Part shown: positions 1 to 7,872 of the stretch, in pieces
Layout of the letters: each line of letters opens with the position of its first letter
Position numbering within the stretch: position 1 is the stretch's first letter
Origin: Oscillospiraceae bacterium
GTDB lineage: Bacteria > Bacillota > Clostridia > Saccharofermentanales > Fastidiosipilaceae
Direction of reading: 5' to 3'
Assembly: GCA_028704415.1 (NCBI GenBank)
Contig: JAQWFM010000022.1
Coordinates: 1-34,846 of the forward strand
Length of the DNA: 34,846 nt
Translations under genes and position numbers: made by a program
Notes under the pieces: model-generated
Databases searched by the model: none
What the model was told of the DNA's origin: nothing
Seen by the model: the letters and a program-made list of their open reading frames with translations, nothing else

Positions 1-148
1 CCGGTCCATAATTCGATCTGAGCAGCCCTCTGGAACTGGACATACCAAGACCATTCAGGATTTTGCAGCCCTTCTTCTCAGCATTTTTCAGGAATGCGGT
101 CTTGGACGGGTTGTAGCAGGCATCAAACCGAGTTCGATATCTGGAAGC
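1..148 (-). pseudogene. aroE: Shikimate dehydrogenase 3' remnant
   Basis: Read on the minus strand, codons from about 148 down give RTRFDACYNPSKTAFL and then NAEKKGCKILNGLGM, which matches the C-terminal region of shikimate dehydrogenase (family pattern: D.YNP..T..L..A...G....NGLGM). After NGLGM the same frame loses similarity, but another frame continues with QRAAQIELWTG, the usual aroE ending (Q.A.Q..LWTG), so a frameshift is likely near positions 35-45. Upstream the frame closes with TAG at 149-151 and no N-terminal domain is visible before the tRNA gene. The fragment runs off the left edge. It is most likely a non-functional leftover; a nearby frameshift in assembly could explain only part of it. 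Confidence 0.55.
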
Positions 149-279
149 CTAAAACTTCAAACCATTGATATGACTCACTTTGCTGAGTCGCCTTGACAAC
201 TTAATACCCCAAGTTCTCTCCATCAGTTCTCTCCTTTTTCCGAGGGATATCTGAGACCTGATGTTTGGAGATATAACAC

Positions 280-371
280 GGAGAAGTACCCAAGTGGCTG
301 AAGGGTCTGCACTCGAAATGCAGTAGACCGGCTAAACCGGTGCGAGGGTTCAAATCCCTCTTTCTCCGCCA
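280..371 (+). tRNA. tRNA-Ser (anticodon CGA)
   Basis: A class II tRNA with a long variable arm. The acceptor arm GGAGAAG pairs with TTTCTCC (361-367), followed by discriminator G368 and an encoded CCA at 369-371. The anticodon loop CTCGAAA sits between CTGCA and TGCAG, giving anticodon CGA, which reads the serine codon UCG. The T arm is GAGGG-TTCAAAT-CCCTC. The long variable arm and the anticodon agree on serine. It is followed at once by a rho-independent terminator. Confidence 0.95.
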
Positions 372-381
372 CAATCTGTCC

Positions 382-410
382 AAAAACCCTCGTTTAACGA
401 GGGTTTTTTG
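382..410 (+). terminator. Rho-independent terminator of tRNA-Ser
   Basis: CCCTCG (387-392), a short TTTAA loop and CGAGGG (398-403) form a perfect hairpin followed by six Ts (404-409). An A run before the stem makes it plausible in both directions. It ends the tRNA transcript. Confidence 0.9.
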
Positions 411-653
411 GTATCCTGGCCTCAATTCATCTTTTATTTTGTGAATTTCAGGGCGAACGCCCCATTCCTGACAAATGAGTCAGCCACTTTTCCCCTTAAT
501 TTTGGCTTATAGCCGACAGTAAGCCCCGGATCCCTGCCGCTTGACCTCCAATAAGCCGATACCGGCTTATTCAGCGTGTCTTCAGCTTCCCCTTTAGGCC
601 GGACTGTCAAACGCCCGCCCGGTTTTAAAGAAAGATGCTCTTTCGGGACGCGC

Positions 654-681
654 TTGTCAATAAGGGGAAAATGTCTATAAT
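654..681 (+). promoter_or_regulatory. Housekeeping-type promoter upstream of the export locus
   Basis: TTGTCA (654-659) and a perfect TATAAT (676-681) are separated by 16 bases, close to the sigma-70/sigma-A consensus. It points rightward into the STAS remnant and the DUF3089 gene and is the best candidate for transcription of the export operon. The rest of the 411-650 stretch shows no gene I can support. Confidence 0.55.
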
Positions 682-750
682 ACAGATATAATCAGTGAAA
701 CAGATGAAAAAAGACAGCCAAACGCAAAAACCGCATATACTGCACGACGT

Positions 751-893
751 GGAACGGTGACAATTCCCGCTTTGCCAGGGCCGCGTGGAGGATAATGGGT
801 AGTCCGGGAAACGTGACAGTCCACCACGCAAACAAAACCACGCAGGACGTCTTGGTTATAACCGGATTCACCGATATTCTGACAATTCAGTAA
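751..893 (+). pseudogene. Decayed STAS-domain (RsbV-like) copy
   Basis: Codons 858-890 encode ITGFTDILTIQ followed by TAA (891-893), nearly identical to the end of the intact STAS protein at 10263-10565 (ITGFSDILTIEQE). In another frame, GTVTIPALPG (751-780) resembles the start of that protein (GTTLTIALDG) before a stop at 793-795. About 60 central residues are missing. I read this as a shrunken, frameshifted duplicate of the STAS gene, the same kind of gene that lies about 9.4 kb downstream in the locus. The C-terminal match is strong; the N-terminal match is short and could be chance. Confidence 0.45.
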
Positions 894-912
894 AGGGTAA
901 TGGACGGCAACT

Positions 913-1956
913 ATGAAAAACGGTAAATTTTTCACCGTCGGCATGGCCGCTTTATCAGGCGCCACTATTTTGCTTTTCGCGGCGGCCTGCTCGGATCGAC
1001 AAAGCGGCATCGATTATGCCGCTTCGGAGAACTGGGCTTACGCGGAGCTGGAACAAGACGATAAGGAGGCCGATGTTTTTTTCGTCTGTCCCAAAGTCTA
1101 AAGTGGTGAGAACGGCTATAATATGGCGCTTGACGATACGGAGACAAAGGCCGATTTCCTGGGGGCAACCCTTATGGAAAAGGGAATTTATGACGATGAG
1201 GCACGATTTTTTGCGCCTTACTATTGACAAGCGGGACTGAACATCTACGGGCTTTCGTCCGCAGACAGGGAGCAGTATCTGGAGGCTGCCTATGAGGACG
1301 TTAAAAACGCTTTCGAATACTATATGGCGAATTATAACGGGGACAGGCCTCTGATTCTGGCGGGGTTTTCTCAGGGCGCGGATATGTGCCTGCGGCTGAT
1401 GAAAGAGTATTTTGACGACGAGGAAAACGCCACGCTACTGGTGGCCTGCTATGCTATCGGCTGGAGCATCACGGAGCAGGAAATGAGCGCATACCCGCAC
1501 CTTGCCATTGCGAGCGGCCGGACGGATACAGGCGTCATCGTTTCGTTTAACAGCGAGGCGGAGGATATTACAGATTCTCTGATGATTCCGGAAGGAACCC
1601 GTACGCTCGCCATAAACCCGCTTAACTGGAGGACGGACGGAACGGTTGCGGACAAGTCCCTGAACTTGGGGGCCTGTTTCACCAATTACGAAGGTGAGAT
1701 TGTTCAGGAGGTGGCAAACCTGACGGGCGCTTACATAGACGATGTGCGGGGGGCCTTAAAGATAACGGACGTTACGGCCGAGGCGTACCCGGCGGTTCTG
1801 GACATCTTCGAGGACGGTGTTTACCACTTGTACGATTACCAGTTTTTCTATCGCAATCTGGAGGAGAATGTGCAGGACAGGATTGAATCCTTTCAAAGTC
1901 AGAGGGTGCAGATAACCGTAACAGGGGAAGGTCAGGCGGGAAATTCAGATGAATGA
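913..1956 (+). pseudogene. DUF3089 (alpha/beta-hydrolase-like) lipoprotein, two premature stops
   Basis: One reading frame runs from ATG 913 to the stop at 1954-1956, interrupted only by TAA at 1099-1101 and TGA at 1225-1227. The N terminus is a lipoprotein signal with lipobox AAAC (Cys26), so an intact product would sit on the outer membrane face. The body matches the DUF3089 family: NWAY near residue 36, DVFFVCP near 54, FFAPYY before the TGA, and the nucleophile elbow GFSQG. The TGA falls where the family normally has Arg (APYYRQ), so CGA to TGA is likely. The last 8 bases overlap the next gene, as in an operon. Family members are thought to be lipase-like hydrolases; the substrate here is unknown. 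A 210-residue piece could restart at ATG 1324 but would lack the N-terminal part. Confidence 0.75.
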
Positions 1957-2422
1957 ACAGCTATTCCGGAAAAAAAGCATGGACCGGATTGCCTCCCCGG
2001 AACAGCTCAATTATTATGTGAAAGTGTCCAATCCCGGCGTGTGGATAATCCTGACGAGCATTATTCTGCTGCTGACGGGCCTGTGTGTATGGGGAATTTG
2101 GGGAAAACTGAACACCACCCTGACCGTACCGGCGGTCAGCCGGGAGGGAACGCTGTTTTGTTATGTGAAGGAAGCCGAAGCATCGTCGCTCGCACAGGGC
2201 ATGACCGTCCGGATTGGCGACGCGGCGTACCCGGTGTCAATGGTGTCGGACGAACCGGTTCAGGTGCCGGAGGATTTTGACGCTTTGGTTTTACGGATCG
2301 GCGGCTTGCAGACGGGCGACTGGGTGTATACAGTTGCCGTCAGCGGCACGTTACCGGAAGGTGTGTATGAAGCTACCATCGTTACGGACAGCGTGGCGCC
2401 GATATCCTTCCTGTTCAACTAG
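1949..2422 (+). CDS. Short HlyD-like secretion protein of NHLM exporter
   Basis: A 157-residue protein. It opens with LFRKKSMDRIASPEQLNYYV, the start typical of secretion (membrane-fusion) proteins in NHLM bacteriocin-export loci. A single membrane segment follows at about residues 32-54 (WIILTSIILLLTGLCVWGIW), then a beta-rich outer domain of about 100 residues. Classical HlyD adaptors are 300-500 residues with a long coiled coil; that part is missing, so this is a minimal adaptor. It overlaps the previous gene by 8 bases and is 11 bases before the peptidase-exporter gene. It probably sits in the cytoplasmic membrane next to the ABC proteins and helps pass peptide outward. The family call comes from the N-terminal signature and context. 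Confidence 0.75.
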   Translation: MNEQLFRKKSMDRIASPEQLNYYVKVSNPGVWIILTSIILLLTGLCVWGIWGKLNTTLTVPAVSREGTLFCYVKEAEASSLAQGMTVRIGDAAYPVSMVSDEPVQVPEDFDALVLRIGGLQTGDWVYTVAVSGTLPEGVYEATIVTDSVAPISFLFN

Positions 2423-2433
2423 AGGAGGGCCGG

Positions 2434-4614
2434 ATGAAGCAACAGCCTGTTAAACACCCGGTGACCAAAGGATACGCCAGAGTCCCCGTTGTCATGCAGA
2501 TGGAAGCGCTGGAATGCGGCGCTGCATCGCTGACGATGGTGCTCGCCTACTATGGAAAATGGTTGCTGCTGGAACAGGTGAGAGCTGACTGTGGTGTGTC
2601 CCGAGACGGCTCTAACGCAAGGAATATTTTAAAAGCCGCCAGAAGCTACGGACTGCTGGCAAAAGGTTATCGTTACGAGCCGGAGGAACTGAGGGAAAAC
2701 GGGACCTTCCCTTGTATCATTCACTGGAACTTCAATCATTTTGTCGTGCTGAATGGCTTTAAGGGAAACAAGGCGGTCATTAACGATCCGGCAAAGGGTA
2801 ACTACGTTCTGCCCATGGAGGCGTTTGATGAGGCCTTTACGGGTATCTGCCTGATGTTTGAACCGGACGCGGCTTTTACACCGGGCGGAAAGCCGAAAAG
2901 TGTGCTAGCTTTTGCGAGAAAGCGACTAACCGGAACCGGAGTCGCGATTTTCTTTGCGGTGCTGACCACCGTGATCGCGTCGCTGACGGGCGTTATCAGC
3001 CCGGTGTTTTCCCGTATCTTTATAGACCGCCTTTTAACGGGCAAAAACCCCGACTGGCTGATGCCCTTTCTTTGCGCCTTGGCAGGATTCAGTCTGCTGC
3101 AGGTGGTGGTGGCGTGGATACAGGCAGTGTATACCCTGAAAATTAACGGCAAGCTGGCGGTTGTGGGAAGCACGGAATATATGTGGAAGGTCCTGCGGAT
3201 GCCGATGGAATTCTTCTCTCAAAGAATGGCGGGGGATATTCAGGGAAGGCAAGCTGCCAATACCACCATCGCGGCGACGCTGGTTAATATTTTTGCGCCG
3301 CTGCTGCTGAATACGGCCATGATGGTTTTTTATCTGGTCGTGATGCTGCGGTACAGCCTTCCGCTGACGCTGATCGGACTGGGCTCCCTGGCGATTAATC
3401 TGCTGGTTTCCAATGTGATTTCCAAAAAGCGGGTCAACATTACCCGGGTGCAGATGCGTGACGCAGGCAAACTCGCGGGAGCGACTGTAGCGGGGATTGA
3501 AATGATTAAAACCATCAAAGCCAGTGGTGCGGAAAACGGTTTTTTTGAAAAATGGGCGGGCTATCAGGCGAGTGTCAATAACCAGAGCGTCCGGTTTGCC
3601 AAACTGGATCAGTATCTGGGGCTGGTGCCGACCGCCGCGTCTTCCCTTGCCAATGTCGCTGTGCTGATGCTGGGGGTATGGCTTACCATACAGGGGGAGT
3701 TTACTGTCGGTATGATTATGGCCTTTCAAGGCTTCCTGACTTCCTTCAGCGGCCCGGCCGCTACGCTGATTTCCGCGGGGCAGACCCTACAGGAAATGCG
3801 TACCCAGATGGAGCGGATTGAGGATGTGCTCGAATACCCTGCCGACGCCAATTACACGGAGACTCCCCTGGATGAGGAGGCCGAGTACGGTAAATTATCC
3901 GGTGAGGTGGAAATCAAAGGGCTGACCTTTGGCTATTCCCGGCTGGCGGAGCCCCTGATTCAGGATTTCAGCCTTTCGCTGAAGCCGGGAAGCCGTGTCG
4001 CCCTGGTTGGAGCCTCCGGTTGCGGCAAGTCCACTGTCGCCAAACTGCTTGCGGGACTGTATCAGCCGTGGAGCGGCGAAATTTTGTTTGATGGCAAAGC
4101 CATGCGGGAGATCGACCGCAGTGTGTTCACTGGTTCCCTTGCAGTGGTGGATCAGGATACGGCGTTATTTGAAGACACCATCGCTAATAATATCAAAATG
4201 TGGGATGCCGCTATCGAGGATTTTGAAATGATTATGGCGGCGAGGGACGCGAGCCTTCACGAGGATATCATGCAGCGTGACGGCGGATACGGCTATCGGT
4301 TGACTGAGGGCGGCAAGGATTTTTCCGGCGGGCAGCGTCAGCGTCTGGAAATCGCGCGGGCGTTGGCGCAGGACCCCACCATCATTATTCTGGACGAGGC
4401 AACCAGCGCTTTGGATGCCAGGACAGAATATGAGGTGGTCAGAGCCATTAAGGACAGGGGTGTGACCTGCGTCGTCGTGGCGCACCGGTTGTCAACCATA
4501 CGCGACTGTGACGAAATCCTCGTCATGGAGCGCGGCCGCGTGGTTCAACGCGGTACGCACGAGGAACTGTACGCGCGGGAAGGCTTATATCGACAGCTTG
4601 TCAGAAACGAGTGA
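2434..4614 (+). CDS. NHLM-type peptidase-containing ABC exporter
   Basis: A 726-residue exporter of the PCAT type, which cuts the leader and moves the peptide out using ATP. Residues 15-140 are a C39 cysteine peptidase: catalytic Cys28 in LECGAASL, the His in NHFVVLNG and the Asp in INDPAKG are all present. A six-helix membrane domain covers about residues 155-450. The nucleotide-binding domain has Walker A GASGCGKST from residue 526, signature FSGGQRQRLE from 630, Walker B IIILDEAT with Glu655, and the H-loop VAHRLST. All key residues are intact. GAGGAGGG precedes ATG 2434. The peptidase should act on the GG/SG-ended leaders encoded at 6976-7824 and 9884. It is followed directly by its NHLM partner exporter. 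Confidence 0.95.
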   Translation: MKQQPVKHPVTKGYARVPVVMQMEALECGAASLTMVLAYYGKWLLLEQVRADCGVSRDGSNARNILKAARSYGLLAKGYRYEPEELRENGTFPCIIHWNFNHFVVLNGFKGNKAVINDPAKGNYVLPMEAFDEAFTGICLMFEPDAAFTPGGKPKSVLAFARKRLTGTGVAIFFAVLTTVIASLTGVISPVFSRIFIDRLLTGKNPDWLMPFLCALAGFSLLQVVVAWIQAVYTLKINGKLAVVGSTEYMWKVLRMPMEFFSQRMAGDIQGRQAANTTIAATLVNIFAPLLLNTAMMVFYLVVMLRYSLPLTLIGLGSLAINLLVSNVISKKRVNITRVQMRDAGKLAGATVAGIEMIKTIKASGAENGFFEKWAGYQASVNNQSVRFAKLDQYLGLVPTAASSLANVAVLMLGVWLTIQGEFTVGMIMAFQGFLTSFSGPAATLISAGQTLQEMRTQMERIEDVLEYPADANYTETPLDEEAEYGKLSGEVEIKGLTFGYSRLAEPLIQDFSLSLKPGSRVALVGASGCGKSTVAKLLAGLYQPWSGEILFDGKAMREIDRSVFTGSLAVVDQDTALFEDTIANNIKMWDAAIEDFEMIMAARDASLHEDIMQRDGGYGYRLTEGGKDFSGGQRQRLEIARALAQDPTIIILDEATSALDARTEYEVVRAIKDRGVTCVVVAHRLSTIRDCDEILVMERGRVVQRGTHEELYAREGLYRQLVRNE

Positions 4615-4627
4615 GGATGTGGGATTC

Positions 4628-6825
4628 GTGGGCTGGTTTGACGAACAGATTAAATTGCGCAAAAAGAATGACGAAGAGGTATTCGCGGAATCCTTCCTCA
4701 ATCTGGCCGATGCGGTGATGGGGACAAGATTGAGCGATACCTTTCAAAATGACTGGCAGGCCGCCAAAGGTGCGATTGATGAAATCCTGAAGTTTTACCA
4801 CGCGAAAAGCCGGGAGATGCCGGATGACATCCGGGAGACCGAAGACCAGCTGGAAAATCAGATGCGGCCCCATGGAATTATGTGGAGAACCGTGCGGCTC
4901 AGCGACGGCTGGTACCGGGACGCGGCGGGCGCCATGCTGGGCGTTTTTAAAACGGATGGCAGCGCGGTGGCGCTGCTGCCGTCCGGCTTGAAAGGATATC
5001 GCTTTTTTGATCGAAGCAGCGGCAAATACGTCAAGGCGGATCCCCATACAGATATGCTGCTGAAACGCAGTGCCGTCTGCTTTTATAAGCCGTTCCCCTT
5101 AAAAAAACTGGGGATCACGGATTTGCTTCGCTACATACGGGAAACGCTGACGCCCGCTGATTTTGTCTTCTTTGGCGCTGCGGCGCTGGCGGTAGCGCTG
5201 CTGGGGATGCTGACGCCGTTACTGAATAACCTGATTTTTTCAAGGATTGTGGTGGAAGGAAGCCTTCAGACCGTGCTGGCTATGGCCATGTCTATGGGCT
5301 GTGTGTCGATGAGCGCTGTGCTGGCAAGCGGCGTGAAAGCTCTGCTGATGGCAAGAATCCAGACGAAGATGGACGTTTCCGTCCAGGCGGCGACTATGAT
5401 GCGGGTGCTATCTCTTCCCGTCGACTTTTTCAGACGGTACAGCGCCGGCGAGTTGTCGGGGCGCTCCCAATATGTTAACACCCTTTGTGACAAGCTGGTG
5501 TCCACGCTGTTTTCCACGGGACTGACCTCACTGTTTTCGTTGGTATACATTACGCAGATTTTCGCCTATACGCCTGCCATGGCGGTTCCGGCGCTGATCG
5601 TGATTCTGGCCACGGCGTCCTTTTCTGTCGTCTCGGCGCTGGTCCAGTCGCGCGACAGCCAGCAGATAATGGAGCTTTCGACCAAGGAAAGCGGCATGAG
5701 CTATGCGCTGATTACGGCGATTCAGAAGATTAAGCTGACCGGCGCGGAACGGCGCGCGTTTGCGAGATGGGGCAACCTATATGCGACCCAGGCGGACATG
5801 AGCTATAATCCGCCGCTGTTTATCAAAGTGAACACGGTGATAGGTACAGCGATCTCCCTGTTCGGCATGGTGGCGCTGGATTATGCGGCGATGAAAAGCG
5901 GCGTGACAGTTGCGGATTATTATGCGTTTACCGCAGCGTATGGTATGGTGTCCGGCGCTTTTCTGTCGCTTGCAGGTGTGGCGATGACCGCCGCCGGCCT
6001 TCGGCCGATCATGGAAATGGCCAGGCCGATGCTGGAAACCGTGCCGGAGGTATCCGAGGGCAAGCAGGTGATCCGCGGCCTGTCCGGCGGTATTGAACTG
6101 TCCAACGTATGCTTTCGCTACGACGAAACCATGCCCAATGTGCTGGATAACCTCTCGCTGAAAATTCACCCCGGACAGTATGTGGCGATTGTCGGAAAGA
6201 CCGGATGCGGGAAGTCAACCCTGATGCGCCTTCTGCTCGGTTTTGAAAGACCGCAAAAAGGGGCGATTTATTACGACGGCAACGATTTAAATACCCTTGA
6301 TCTGAAATCGCTGCGCCGGAAAATCGGTGTGGTCATGCAGAACAGCAAGCTGTTCCAGGGTGATATTTATTCAAACATCGTGATCTCCGCCCCACAGCTG
6401 ACCATGGAGGACGCCTGGAAAGCAGCGGAATTGGCGGGTATTGCGGAGGATATCCGCGACATGCCCATGGGAATGCACACCGTGATTTCCGAAGGCAGCG
6501 GCGGTGTGTCGGGCGGGCAGCGGCAACGGCTGGTCATTGCGCGGGCCATAGCGCCCAAGCCCAGAATACTGTTGTTTGATGAGGCGACCAGTGCCTTGGA
6601 TAACCTGACGAAAAAACGGTGTCAGAATCGTTGGACACCCTGAAATGTACCCGCATCGTGATTGCCCACCGCTTATCCACCATCAAACAATGCGACCGGG
6701 TTCTGGTGCTGGACAAAGGAAAAATTATCGAGGACGGGCGCTACGAGGAACTGCTTGCCCGGAACGGATATTTCGCACAGATGGTGGCCCGGCAGCGGAC
6801 GGATGAAGGTAAGGGGGGAGGATAA
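4628..6825 (+). pseudogene. Second NHLM ABC exporter (ATPase/permease), frameshifted
   Basis: This is the partner ABC protein of NHLM loci. The start is set at GTG 4628, which gives GWFDEQIKLRKKND, the typical opening, with GAGGA 10 bases upstream. A cytoplasmic N-terminal domain of about 150 residues replaces the peptidase. The membrane domain covers about residues 185-460. Walker A GKTGCGKST lies near 523, followed by signature VSGGQRQRLV and Walker B ILLFDEATSALD. Just after the D-loop, in the run GAAAAAACGG at 6610-6619, the frame is lost and stops at about 6643. Frame +1 resumes with VSESLDTLKC and the H-loop IVIAHRLST, ending at 6825. One missing A (seven to six) explains it. If real, the product lacks the H-loop histidine and should be inactive; a sequencing error in the A run is a fair alternative. 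Confidence 0.85.
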
Positions 6826-6829
6826 ATTC

Positions 6830-7018
6830 ATGAGCAAAAGGAGGTGTCCTGCCATAAGGCATACCGAAGCAGAAAGAGAACAAACGGCAGACTTGCATTA
6901 CGAATGTAAAATCCATTCAGATAGTACTGTTAATAAAGCGGGACGGGAATCCGCCCGGAAACGGAGGAAGCGGCCATGGGAGGAAGCAACAAATTTTTGG
7001 AGCAGGCCCAGACGGTGA
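6830..7018 (+). CDS. Small basic ORF of unknown function
   Basis: A 62-codon frame that begins 5 bases after the second exporter gene, at ATG 6830 with a strong GGGGGGAGGA ribosome site 7 bases before it. The first 40 residues include CPAIRHTEAEREQ and ADLHYECKIHSD, which look like real protein. The last part (KRRKRPWEEATNF...) is read out of frame across the start of the first leader peptide gene, so the original stop may have been lost or shifted around 6950-6975. I do not recognise the family. Coupling to the exporter gene argues for translation; the overlap with the peptide gene argues that the present C terminus is not native. Confidence 0.4.
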   Translation: MSKRRCPAIRHTEAEREQTADLHYECKIHSDSTVNKAGRESARKRRKRPWEEATNFWSRPRR

Positions 7019-7188
7019 AAAGCACGGAGGAACTGCTGAAGCTGGCGGCGGCGAACAACGTGGAGCTGACCAGGGAGCAGGCAGAGGCGATGTACGCGCA
7101 GCTTGGCAAGACAGGGGAACTGTCGGACGATGCGCTTGACCGTATCACGGGTGGGGCGCGTATTCTGGACCCAATGAAGCGCGGCTGA
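6976..7188 (+). CDS. Nif11/NHLP-type precursor peptide 1
   Basis: A 70-residue precursor. The acidic, helical leader (FLEQAQTVKSTEELLKLA) ends in ELSDDALDRITGG at residue 60, the double-glycine cut site used by C39 peptidases. The predicted tail is only ten residues, ARILDPMKRG, with no Cys, Ser or Thr, so it cannot form thioether or azole rings. ATG 6976 is preceded by GGAGG at 6963-6967. It is the first of three tandem precursors that all have leaders of exactly 60 residues. It should be exported by the adjacent ABC pair. Whether the tail is a toxin, a signal or something else is not shown. Confidence 0.85.
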   Translation: MGGSNKFLEQAQTVKSTEELLKLAAANNVELTREQAEAMYAQLGKTGELSDDALDRITGGARILDPMKRG

Positions 7189-7264
7189 TTCATGTAGCGC
7201 CACCCCGGTCATCCACCGCGCAGCACGAAGACTTACAAACTATTCACGAAGGGAGAAATCAGCT

Positions 7265-7462
7265 ATGCTCATCAACAATGAATTTTTGGAACAGGCAAAA
7301 GCAGCTAAGACCGCAGAGGAATTCAGGGCGCTGGTCAAGGCAGGCCACGGGGAGCTTTCCGCAGAGAAAGCGGAACAAATATGGGCCAGGCTCCGCGCGT
7401 CAAACGAGCTTTCGGACGACGATTTGCATGATATCGCTGGCGGTATGATCAGTCCCCGCTGA
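7265..7462 (+). CDS. Nif11/NHLP-type precursor peptide 2
   Basis: A 65-residue precursor. Its leader (NNEFLEQAKAAKTAEEF ... ELSDDDLHDIAGG) aligns without gaps with peptide 1 and also ends at residue 60. The tail after GG is just five residues, MISPR, which is in the size range of short signalling peptides and too small for a typical bacteriocin. GAAGGGAG lies a few bases before ATG 7265. The spacing of 76 bases from peptide 1 and 104 bases to peptide 3 suggests a cassette array made by duplication. A truncated core by a late mutation is possible, since the stop (TGA 7460-7462) follows immediately. Confidence 0.85.
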   Translation: MLINNEFLEQAKAAKTAEEFRALVKAGHGELSAEKAEQIWARLRASNELSDDDLHDIAGGMISPR

Positions 7463-7566
7463 TCACGGCCACGGATTCGGAGAACGCCAGTTTACCGGAC
7501 ATGGAAAGCGACTGAACAAAATCCGGCAAACTGCGGTAAGCAGGACTTAAAAAGGAGGGTTCGGCT

Positions 7567-7824
7567 ATGGAATTTAACCAGGAACTGTTGGAATTGGCAA
7601 AATCGGCGGGCAGTATTGAAGCATTACGGATCATGGTAAAAGCCAAAGGGATCAAGTGGTCTGAAGAAGAAGCCAAATCGGCATTTGCCCGTGTCCATAC
7701 GGCGGGTGAGCTTACAGATGACGCGTTGAGCCATGTCGCCAGCGGCGCAGATCTGGGATCCCTGCCCCCGGGCGGCTTGATTCATCCAACCTCGTTTGAT
7801 GATGAGAAATTCCGATTGCCCTGA
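7567..7824 (+). CDS. Nif11/NHLP-type precursor peptide 3
   Basis: An 85-residue precursor. The leader (MEFNQELLELAKSAGSIEAL ... ELTDDALSHVASG) is 60 residues, like peptides 1 and 2, but ends SG in place of GG. The tail is 25 residues, starts ADLGSLPPGGLIHP and ends in FDDEKFRLP; it is Pro/Gly-rich and has no Cys. AAAGGAGGG precedes ATG 7567 by about 8 bases. It is the longest tail of the three. The SG ending is still compatible with C39 peptidases, which accept a small residue before the final Gly. The product should leave by the neighbouring exporter. Confidence 0.85.
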   Translation: MEFNQELLELAKSAGSIEALRIMVKAKGIKWSEEEAKSAFARVHTAGELTDDALSHVASGADLGSLPPGGLIHPTSFDDEKFRLP

Positions 7825-7872
7825 GCTATGGCAGCCGGTTGAATATCCGACAAAAATGGGAGGAAACCCGGG

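Noticed and set aside
280-371. tRNA-Ser as an integration site for the export locus
   Set aside because: I found no second copy of the tRNA 3' end and no integrase gene in the window.
201-425. A 74-codon minus-strand frame over the tRNA (WRRKRDLNPRTGLAG...)
   Set aside because: It is the antisense of tRNA-Ser, a well-known source of false protein calls.
1099-1227. Stop codons in the DUF3089 gene as recoding (selenocysteine or changed genetic code)
   Set aside because: The stops include both TAA and TGA, TGA ends many intact genes here, and no selenocysteine hairpin is evident.
4508-4627. An upstream start for the second exporter at ATG 4508
   Set aside because: That part lies inside the first exporter gene in another frame and has no family similarity; GTG 4628 gives the usual N terminus.
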